Made by a program: the position numbers and the translations under genes. Of a DNA stretch of 18,423 bases, positions 14,330-18,423 are shown one piece after another. The notes beneath the pieces were generated by a model, which was given only the letters and a program-made list of their open reading frames with translations, searched no databases and was not told where the DNA came from. This stretch comes from UBA10205 sp964373815 (GTDB lineage Archaea; Iainarchaeota; Iainarchaeia; Iainarchaeales; Iainarchaeaceae), in contig CAYJWI010000019.1 in the NCBI GenBank assembly GCA_964373815.1, forward strand, positions 1 to 18,423, read 5' to 3'. Every line of letters starts with the position of its first letter. Position 1 is the stretch's first letter.

Positions 14330-14339
14330 AATTTAAGCG
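14330..14339 (-). promoter_or_regulatory. ksgA: TATA-like box for ksgA
   Basis: Minus-strand CGCTTAAATT region, 20-29 bases before the ATG at 14310, implying a leaderless transcript separate from the upstream cluster. Confidence 0.4.
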
Positions 14340-14360
14340 TTCAATAAAATTCCCATGCGG

Positions 14361-14380
14361 GGCGCTATTTCAGAAGCGCC
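14361..14380 (-). terminator. Hairpin at the end of the DUF655 gene
   Basis: GGCGCT and AGCGCC form a 6-bp stem with an 8-base loop spanning the DUF655 stop codon. Downstream on the minus strand is a T-rich stretch (AATTTTATTG). It could help end the rpl21e-rpoF-DUF655 transcript before the separate ksgA promoter. Confidence 0.35.
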
Positions 14381-14951
14381 TTCTTGGCCTGAATTCGCGC
14401 TCCTGCACAGGCGGCCTTGCGAAGATATAGTGCTTGAGGTTCGGGGTTTCGAGCTCCTCTTCGACCCTTTTCACGATTGCGTGCATGGGGTCAGGCATCC
14501 CATGGACCCTTTGGCGCAGCTCCACAAAAGATGCGAAAGGCCCCTTCTCGCGCTCGGAGATGATCTGTAGCATGTGCTTTTTCCCCATTCCGGGCAAGAG
14601 CTCTATCTGGTGCCTCTTTATAGTGATGCTGCGCGAAGTGTTGTAAAAATCAACGAACCTCTTTTCATTCGCCTGCACGGCTTTTTCAATAGCCTTCTCG
14701 AGCTCGTTTAGGGAATTGTTCGTGAGGTCCTTGTATGCGACCCTTCTCTTGATGAACTCGACCTGCGTGCGCTCATCCTTGCCCACGTAAACCTCTTCGA
14801 GCGCCTTGAACTCGTTGCCCTGCTTTGGCACGACCTCCAGAAGAGTGAAGTGCTCTGTGCCCATGACCTGCGCGAGCGGCTCTGTCTTGTAATCCGAACT
14901 TCGCCCCCTCGGGAGAAAATCCAGAACCAGCGCTTTTTCCTCTACAATCAT
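14370..14951 (-). CDS. DUF655 family RNA-binding protein
   Basis: This 193-residue archaeal protein of uncharacterised role belongs to a family regularly found between rpoF and ksgA. The N-terminal half is beta-rich and OB-like (KALVLDFLPRGRSSD, HFTLLEVVPK, LEEVYVGKD). The C-terminal half has a helix-hairpin-helix element with LPGMGKKHMLQI (119-130), seen in nucleic-acid-binding proteins. The tail is Arg-rich (ending REFRPRRRF), fitting RNA contact. ATG 14951 has GGGGG seven bases upstream; an in-frame GTG two codons earlier is possible. The genomic setting among ribosomal and rRNA-modification genes suggests a role in ribosome biogenesis or translation (inference). Confidence 0.9.
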   Translation of the reverse strand: MIVEEKALVLDFLPRGRSSDYKTEPLAQVMGTEHFTLLEVVPKQGNEFKALEEVYVGKDERTQVEFIKRRVAYKDLTNNSLNELEKAIEKAVQANEKRFVDFYNTSRSITIKRHQIELLPGMGKKHMLQIISEREKGPFASFVELRQRVHGMPDPMHAIVKRVEEELETPNLKHYIFARPPVQEREFRPRRRF

Positions 14952-14984
14952 CGGCACACCCCCATTGGCCCCTAGAAAAAGGAT

Positions 14985-15320
14985 TTATTTCGCGTACTTT
15001 GCTGTAAGCTCTACGACCTGTTTTAGCCGCTCGTCGGTTATTGCGCTGCCTTTGTATGAGATCAGCCTTGCGGTGTCTATGTCCTGCGGCAGCATGTCCA
15101 CTGCCTTTGTCACGAAGTCTTCGTCAAGCCCCTCTATCTCCTTGAGCTCTTTGAGGAGCTTCTCGCCCTTGGCGGGGGTTATCTTGCAGAACTTCTTCGC
15201 GTAATCGAAAGCCTGCTGCTGCTCGTAGGTAAGTTCGCCCTCCTTGTTGCGCTCGGTGAGGGTTTCCTTCACCTCGAAAAGCGCGACGTTCTGCATTGAA
15301 ACGACTTTCTTGCCTATCAT
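14985..15320 (-). CDS. rpoF: DNA-directed RNA polymerase subunit F (Rpb4)
   Basis: It is half of the Rpo4/Rpo7 stalk of archaeal RNA polymerase, which helps open promoters and binds the emerging RNA. The 111 residues match the family length: an N-terminal arm with VALFEVKETLTERNKEGELTYEQQQAFDYAKKF, then an HRDC-like helical domain with DFVTKAVDMLPQDIDTARLIS, and the typical ending of four short helices. Its ATG overlaps the stop of the L21e gene (ATGA), so the two are translationally coupled, as in many archaea. It is followed by DUF655 after 33 bases. Confidence 0.95.
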   Translation of the reverse strand: MIGKKVVSMQNVALFEVKETLTERNKEGELTYEQQQAFDYAKKFCKITPAKGEKLLKELKEIEGLDEDFVTKAVDMLPQDIDTARLISYKGSAITDERLKQVVELTAKYAK

Positions 15321-15655
15321 GCAGCCACCTCTGCCTTTTCATCCAAAGCCTTTACTGCAGGCTTTGTCCCTTTGGAAATGTTCAGGTGCGCAGGGCCGAC
15401 TATTAGTTCGAGGGGCTGGTTGCCCTGGTGTATGCTTACAACAAAAGCCCTTCCGAGTTTGCCTATGACCTTGCCTGTTTCGCCGTGGTGGCGCCTGAAA
15501 GGCATTCCACCGTGTATTGAGGAGTTGATCTTTATGTCGACCATCGAGCCGATGGGGATTTGCTGCAAGAGCTTGTTCACGGTGACTTTCGAGGTCTTGC
15601 TGCTTATCTTGTGCCTCGTCTTTGCCCTCTTGCCCTTTGCTGCCTTGCTTGCCAT
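15317..15655 (-). CDS. rpl21e: Large ribosomal subunit protein eL21
   Basis: The 112-residue archaeal/eukaryotic large-subunit protein has a Lys/Arg-rich start (MASKAAKGKRAKTRHKIS), then the SH3-like barrel with PIGSMVDIKINSSIHGGMP, RRHHGETGKVIG and GRAFVV, characteristic of the family. The C-terminal tail is longer than usual and ends KALDEKAEVAA. ATG 15655 is chosen because it gives the usual family N-terminus; the frame continues 20 codons further but that part looks non-coding and overlaps promoter-like sequence. First gene of the rpl21e-rpoF-DUF655 run. Confidence 0.95.
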   Translation of the reverse strand: MASKAAKGKRAKTRHKISSKTSKVTVNKLLQQIPIGSMVDIKINSSIHGGMPFRRHHGETGKVIGKLGRAFVVSIHQGNQPLELIVGPAHLNISKGTKPAVKALDEKAEVAA

Positions 15656-15686
15656 TGAATCCACTATCCACACAGAGTAAATTAGA

Positions 15687-15696
15687 AAAACTATAC
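15687..15696 (-). promoter_or_regulatory. rpl21e: TATA-like box for the eL21 operon
   Basis: Minus-strand GTATAGTTTT, 32-41 bases before the ATG, giving a leader of about 10 bases. Further A/T-rich boxes upstream (minus-strand TTTTAAATG near 15713-15721) could be alternative promoters. Confidence 0.4.
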
Positions 15697-15941
15697 CAAT
15701 TCGCCTGGAAAACATTTAAAATACTACTTAAACCGCCCGGCGCAAAACTGCGGCAGGCCTTTGCCAAATACGCTTCCAAAAAACAGCACAGCGCTGCAAA
15801 ATTAAGGCAGCCCTGACAAGAGCCTTTCCAAAAAACGGCATCTGCCGCTTCACCCCAAAATGCTTTTTAGGCGGGGCTTTTTTGTATCAAGCCGCCTCCC
15901 CGGCTTTAAAATGGGGGCTTTTTAAAGCTTTTCAGAGGGGG

Positions 15942-15952
15942 GATATATAAAG
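15942..15952 (+). promoter_or_regulatory. tbp: Strong TATA box for tbp
   Basis: GATATATAAAG is one of the strongest TATA matches in the window. Initiation about 25 bases on would leave only a few leader bases before GTG 15978, so the upstream GGGGG may not be part of the message. Binding of TBP to its own promoter is a simple route to autoregulation (inference). Confidence 0.65.
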
Positions 15953-15977
15953 GATTTTTCCTTCCGGGGGTTTTGCA

Positions 15978-16565
15978 GTGCAATATACAATAGTCAACAT
16001 CGTGGCATCGGCCAACCTTAACACCACTATAGACCTATACAACCTGGCGATATCTATCCCCAGCGTTGAATACGAACCCGAACAGTTCCCGGGAGCGATT
16101 CTAAAGCTCAAGGAACCCAAGGTCTCAATGCTCCTTTTCAAGAACGGGAAAGTCATCTGCTCGGGCGCGAGCAGCGAGAGCCAGATACCCATGGCGATTT
16201 ACAAGGCATCGAAAATGATACACGAAATACAAAAAAGTGTAAAGGTGCAGAAGAACGCGGAGTACACTGTGGTAAACCTCGTCACTACCGCAAACCTCAA
16301 GATGACGCTCGATTTGTTCAAGACAGCGATGGAGTGCGACAACGTCGAGTACGAGCCGGAACAGTTCCCGGGGGCGATACTAAGGATCCACGACCCAAAG
16401 CTCACGCTTCTCTTGTTCAAGAACGGAAAGCTCATCTGCGCGGGTGCAAAGAACGAGGAGCTTCTCAAGAAGGGCCTGCGCAAGGCAGCCAAGATAATAA
16501 GGGAAATAAACTCGGAAAAGCCAGCAAAAAAGGCCAAGAAGAAGGCAATAAAGGCCGAAGCCTAA
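15978..16565 (+). CDS. tbp: TATA-box-binding protein
   Basis: This general transcription factor recognises archaeal TATA boxes and recruits TFB and RNA polymerase. The 195 residues are two direct repeats forming the saddle. Each contains VNxVxxANL, then V-E-Y-E-P-E-Q-F-P-G-A-I-L, and LLFKNGK[VL]IC[SA]GA; the repeats are at about 4-88 and 95-180. The C-terminal tail is Lys/Ala-rich (SEKPAKKAKKKAIKAEA), whereas many archaeal TBPs end in an acidic stretch. The start is GTG (MQYTIVNIVAS matches the family), 7 bases after GGGGG. It is divergent from eL21 and followed at once by the 5S rRNA gene. Confidence 0.96.
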   Translation: MQYTIVNIVASANLNTTIDLYNLAISIPSVEYEPEQFPGAILKLKEPKVSMLLFKNGKVICSGASSESQIPMAIYKASKMIHEIQKSVKVQKNAEYTVVNLVTTANLKMTLDLFKTAMECDNVEYEPEQFPGAILRIHDPKLTLLLFKNGKLICAGAKNEELLKKGLRKAAKIIREINSEKPAKKAKKKAIKAEA

Positions 16566-16567
16566 GG

Positions 16568-16575
16568 TTTTTAAG
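16568..16575 (+). promoter_or_regulatory. TATA-like box for 5S rRNA
   Basis: TTTTTAAG, centred about 26 bases before the 5' end of the 5S gene at 16598, just past the tbp stop. The spacing matches archaeal promoters and supports independent 5S transcription. Confidence 0.5.
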
Positions 16576-16597
16576 GCTTCCAGAAGCCAATTGTAAC

Positions 16598-16717
16598 TGA
16601 TTAGCGGCCACAGCGGCAGGGAAACACCCGGTCTCATTCCGAACCCGGAAGTTAAGCCTGCCAGCGATGTTGTCTGCACTGGTCTTTTGACCGGAGCGGC
16701 TTGTACGCTGCTAATCA
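16598..16717 (+). rRNA. rrf: 5S ribosomal RNA
   Basis: About 120 bases. The terminal helix pairs TGATTAGC (16598-16605) with GCTAATCA (16710-16717). The core contains the conserved loop sequence CCGAACCCGGAAGTTAAGC and the arm GGTCTTTTGACC. It is a stand-alone gene, not next to 16S/23S in this window, as is common in archaea. T-rich stretches follow (CTTTTACTG, then CTTTTCTAATGTTTTA) and could terminate it. Its last 13 bases and downstream flank recur at 18316-18391. Ends are set by helix pairing and could be off by a base or two. Confidence 0.95.
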
Positions 16718-16780
16718 CTTTTACTGCCCAAGTGCCAACAATCTTTGTCCTTTTGGGACTTTTCTAATGTTTTACGGGGG
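16705..16780 (+). repeat. Left copy of 5S-3'-end direct repeat (candidate att site)
   Basis: It covers the last 13 bases of 5S rRNA and 63 bases downstream. It matches 18316-18391 without gaps at about 68 of 76 positions by my count, the first 22 being identical. Similarity stops abruptly upstream, inside the 5S gene. It has the form of an attachment site left by integration at the 3' end of an RNA gene. Confidence 0.75.
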
Positions 16781-16795
16781 ACAGTTTTCAAAATC

Positions 16796-16813
16796 AAAAA
16801 TTTGCAAATTTTT
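16796..16813. promoter_or_regulatory. 18-bp perfect palindrome upstream of the GNAT gene
   Basis: AAAAATTTGCAAATTTTT is its own reverse complement and ends 13 bases before the GNAT TATA box. The position and symmetry suit a dimeric regulator binding site, but an A/T-rich palindrome can also arise by chance. Confidence 0.4.
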
Positions 16814-16826
16814 CAAGTACTTTAAG

Positions 16827-16836
16827 TATTATAAAC
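16827..16836 (+). promoter_or_regulatory. TATA box for the GNAT gene
   Basis: TATTATAAAC, 22-31 bases before ATG 16858; no ribosome-binding site is seen, so a leaderless mRNA is likely. Confidence 0.55.
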
Positions 16837-16857
16837 TTTGAAAAGAACAGTAATCGT

Positions 16858-17388
16858 ATGCCAAGAGAAAGATTTTACTCAAATATTTCTTGGGATCGAA
16901 AAGTACGCCGCACGGCTGGAAGCAGGAGTTTTAGGAAAACCGGGGAAGGAAAATATTCTATTATCCAAAATGGCGAAACTGTCAAATTTAAAACAAAAGT
17001 TACTCAACCCCACGCAGATGAATTTGGGATTCTTTTTACTAATGAAAAGAATCATTATCCAGTTGGATACTTTATAGTTCATTTTGAAAAAGGCAAGTAT
17101 ACGCTTTGGGATAGAGAAGTCGAAAAGCCTTTTAGAGGACATAATATTGGAAAACTTGGTTTCCGCCTTGCGGAGCAAGAAGTTATGAGACGTGGAGGAA
17201 AAAGCCTAAGCCTGTCAACTAATCAAAAAAATGTTGTAGCCACTGCACTTTCTCTAGGATATTCTATCCAAGGAGAAGAAAAAGCCAGTAGAAAGGCATT
17301 GATAGAATATTATCAAAATCCTTCAACACCATATGAATTGCTTAACCGTATAACTCTCACTCGATCTCTGGAAAAAACTGGAAAGTAA
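16858..17388 (+). CDS. GNAT-family N-acetyltransferase
   Basis: The 176 residues have a GNAT fold: a central strand HYPVGYFIVHFE (66-77), then the acetyl-CoA motif A, V-E-K-P-F-R-G-H-N-I-G-K-L-G (88-101) with R93-G94-x-x-I97-G98 where the family has [RQ]-x-x-G-x-[GA], then the helix FRLAEQEVMRRGG and strand SLSLST, and N-Q-K-N-V-V-A-T-A-L-S-L-G-Y-S (122-136), the usual motif B. The acetyl acceptor is unknown. Base composition is clearly more A/T-rich than the housekeeping genes to the left (AAA/GAA/TTT/ATT-rich codons), suggesting transfer. It lies within the segment bracketed by the 5S-end repeats. A toxin-type tRNA acetylase is possible but there is no adjacent antitoxin gene. Confidence 0.85.
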   Translation: MPRERFYSNISWDRKVRRTAGSRSFRKTGEGKYSIIQNGETVKFKTKVTQPHADEFGILFTNEKNHYPVGYFIVHFEKGKYTLWDREVEKPFRGHNIGKLGFRLAEQEVMRRGGKSLSLSTNQKNVVATALSLGYSIQGEEKASRKALIEYYQNPSTPYELLNRITLTRSLEKTGK

Positions 17389-17424
17389 ATAGGCTTTATT
17401 TGAAGCTTGCAAAAGTTGAAACGT

Positions 17425-18135
17425 TTATTCAAACTCCAGCTTCCTGCTCGCCACCTTCAGGTTTTCAAGAGCAGTCAGTTTCATCAGCAGCCCAAACTTT
17501 TTGAATCGCGTTTACCTTAAAATGCAATTCCCTTTCGCATCCACCAAAATGAGTTTGTGGGAGTTGCACACATTGCGAAGTTCGGATGAACTGCCAGCAT
17601 AAAAGTGAAGGTTGATTACTTCTTTTTTAAGAGTTTGGACAAGCTCCACTGCCGGAACAAAATCCGCATCGCCTGTGGCAAGCAATGCTACTTCAAAACG
17701 GTCTTGGAAAGCGCCCTTTACCATATCTGTGACAAGCATTATGTCAATGCCTTTCTCCTTCGACAGTTTCTGCAAGCCGGCATCAGACAAGAACTTCCCT
17801 ATCTTTGGCTTGCAATTTGAGCAAAAACTTGACTTTGTTTTCGCTTTTTCCAGCCTATCATTCACAAAAATATATTTGAGTTTCCTCGTCCGCAGAATAA
17901 GTTCAGGAATATCTTTTTTCTCTAATTCATGAAAAGGATTCTGTTTGGTATACTGCTCTTGCTCAAGAGTGCTGTTTTTTGTCGCTTAATAAAAATAGAC
18001 ACGGGAAATCTCAAAATCCCTGGAAAGCACTTCACAAAAAGATTTGTATGAAAACAGCCCAGCGGATTTGTTTTCTTTCACAGAATGATAGAGATTTGAA
18101 CTGTCAATGAACAAAATAGCTTTCTTTTTAGGCAT
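17425..18135 (-). pseudogene. NYN/PIN-like (LabA/DUF88-type) nuclease gene interrupted by in-frame TAA codons
   Basis: One reading frame runs from ATG 18135 but meets TAA at 17986-17988 and again at 17512-17514, and then stays open to TAA 17425-17427. The first part (49 residues) has AILFIDSSNLYHSVK with the first conserved Asp and ends ISRVYFY. After the first TAA the frame resumes with ATKNSTLEQEQY..., a KLKYIFVN region, C-S-N-C, GIDIMLVTDMVKGAF and LLATGDADFVPAV, which supply the other conserved acidic residues. Catalysis by this fold needs residues from both parts, so the product is inactive unless the first TAA is read through. The most economical reading is a nonsense mutation (CAA to TAA would do). 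A separate start at Met 17865 gives a 117-residue fragment. The last 28 codons may be a lost C-terminal tail or chance. Confidence 0.75.
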
Positions 18136-18144
18136 AAGTATGAG

Positions 18145-18170
18145 CCCGGGTTTGCCGAAGCAATCCCGGG
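18145..18170 (-). promoter_or_regulatory. Strong cUUCGg-loop hairpin before the NYN gene
   Basis: A 26-base symmetric palindrome: CCCGGG, A, TTGC, loop TTCG, GCAA, A, CCCGGG on the minus strand. The RNA would form ten base pairs with one A-A mismatch and a classic C(UUCG)G tetraloop, ending 9 bases before the ATG at 18135. With the TATA box at 18198-18209 it would occupy the 5' leader and could limit translation. The same bases are in frame from an upstream TTG at 18177. Confidence 0.55.
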
Positions 18171-18197
18171 GATGCAATAAAGTAAATATAAGAAAGG

Positions 18198-18209
18198 GTA
18201 TATTTAAAC
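18198..18209 (-). promoter_or_regulatory. TATA box for the NYN gene
   Basis: Minus-strand GTTTAAATATAC; initiation about 26 bases on falls near 18177, leaving a ~42-base leader that is mostly the hairpin. A second A/T-rich box (TTATATTTAC, 18183-18192) is an alternative. Confidence 0.5.
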
Positions 18210-18315
18210 CTTATTTTATACATAAAAACAAGGGATACTCATTACCGGCTATAAAGGAGCGAAAGTCGATTTATAATTGATTTTTAGTCCGTTTATAGGA
18301 ATGATTTGTCGCCGA

Positions 18316-18391
18316 ACGCTGCTAATCACTTTTACTGTCCTAGTGTCAACAATCTTTGGGCTTTTGGCACTTTTCTAATGTTTTATGAGGG
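18316..18391 (+). repeat. Right copy of 5S-3'-end direct repeat (candidate att site)
   Basis: Begins ACGCTGCTAATCAC, the end of 5S rRNA, but without any 5S sequence before it, and continues with the 5S downstream flank at about 89% identity. Within it AGTGTC can pair with GGCACT around a ~20-base spacer; the left copy has one G-G mismatch in the same stem. No gene is visible from 18210 to the window end. Two further TATA-like boxes (CTATAAAGG at 18251-18259 and GTTTATAGG near 18291) point rightward. Confidence 0.75.
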
Positions 18392-18423
18392 GCGATTTTT
18401 AGAACTAGAATTCTTTCAGGTTT

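Larger units (their letters stand above)
15656..15977. other. 322-base divergent region between eL21 and tbp
   Basis: No convincing gene is visible. It holds the eL21 promoter side (15687-15732, with several A/T-rich boxes), a 15-base direct repeat (TTCCAAAAAACAGCA at 15774-15788 and TTCCAAAAAACGGCA at 15826-15840), a GCTTT-TT-AAAGC inverted repeat (15917-15928), and the tbp promoter at 15942-15952. Runs such as GGCGGGGCTTTTTTG (about 15872-15886) resemble a terminator, although no plus-strand gene precedes it. Confidence 0.6.

Noticed and set aside
16380..16718. Minus-strand ORF overlapping 5S rRNA and the end of tbp
   Set aside because: It crosses a structural RNA gene and a well-supported coding frame.
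16720..18315. GNAT plus NYN pair as a toxin-antitoxin system
   Set aside because: The genes are convergent with separate promoters, there is no small DNA-binding antitoxin, and one gene is broken; the pair looks like unlinked cargo.

Overview
This window is archaeal chromosome. It carries FtsZ beside SecE/Sec61-gamma, ribosomal protein L21e, RNA polymerase subunit F (Rpb4), a DUF655 protein, a KsgA/Dim1 rRNA dimethylase, TATA-binding protein, AMP phosphorylase and an archaeal-type 5S rRNA. Many genes have an A/T-rich TATA-like box 22-35 bases before the start codon and almost no leader, as in archaea with leaderless mRNAs, while genes inside operons have purine-rich Shine-Dalgarno sites. Compact proteins and tight packing would fit a DPANN-type or small euryarchaeal genome, but I cannot name the lineage.

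Layout. 20-1396 (-): ftsZ then secE. 1657-2704 (+): PRPP synthetase, then a 53-residue Cys-rich protein. 2707-4701 (-): a SAM methyltransferase, an unrecognised 115-residue protein and a multi-pass membrane protein. 4917-10965 (+): a pyrimidine operon, pyrB-(small ORF)-pyrI-pyrD-pyrK-pyrC-pyrE-pyrF, with overlapping or near-touching genes. It covers every step from carbamoyl phosphate to UMP; carAB is not in the window. 11099-11833 (+): a single-span membrane-anchored protein of unknown function. 11979-13514 (+): AMP phosphorylase. 13495-15655 (-): the conserved archaeal cluster rpl21e-rpoF-DUF655-ksgA. 15978-16565 (+): tbp. 16598-16717: 5S rRNA. 16720-18423: an A/T-rich accessory segment with a GNAT acetyltransferase and a broken NYN-domain nuclease gene.

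How the genes fit together. PRPP synthetase makes the co-substrate of PyrE, and the pyr operon then runs to UMP. AMP phosphorylase recycles nucleotides nearby, so 1.6-13.5 kb is largely nucleotide metabolism. The -strand cluster at 13.5-15.7 kb and tbp/5S are translation and transcription housekeeping.

Most notable points. (1) The last 13 bases of the 5S gene plus about 63 bases downstream are repeated, roughly 89% identical, at 18316-18391. The two copies bracket the A/T-rich GNAT/NYN segment, as an element integrated at the 3' end of an RNA gene would be. (2) PyrK has an in-frame metallothionein-like N-terminal extension with 13 Cys in 37 residues. (3) A 130-bp hairpin-rich segment, bounded by a 13-bp near-perfect direct repeat, sits between pyrB and pyrI and stays open as a 52-codon ORF coupled by ATGA at both ends. 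(4) The NYN gene is one continuous frame cut by in-frame TAA codons that separate its catalytic acidic residues.
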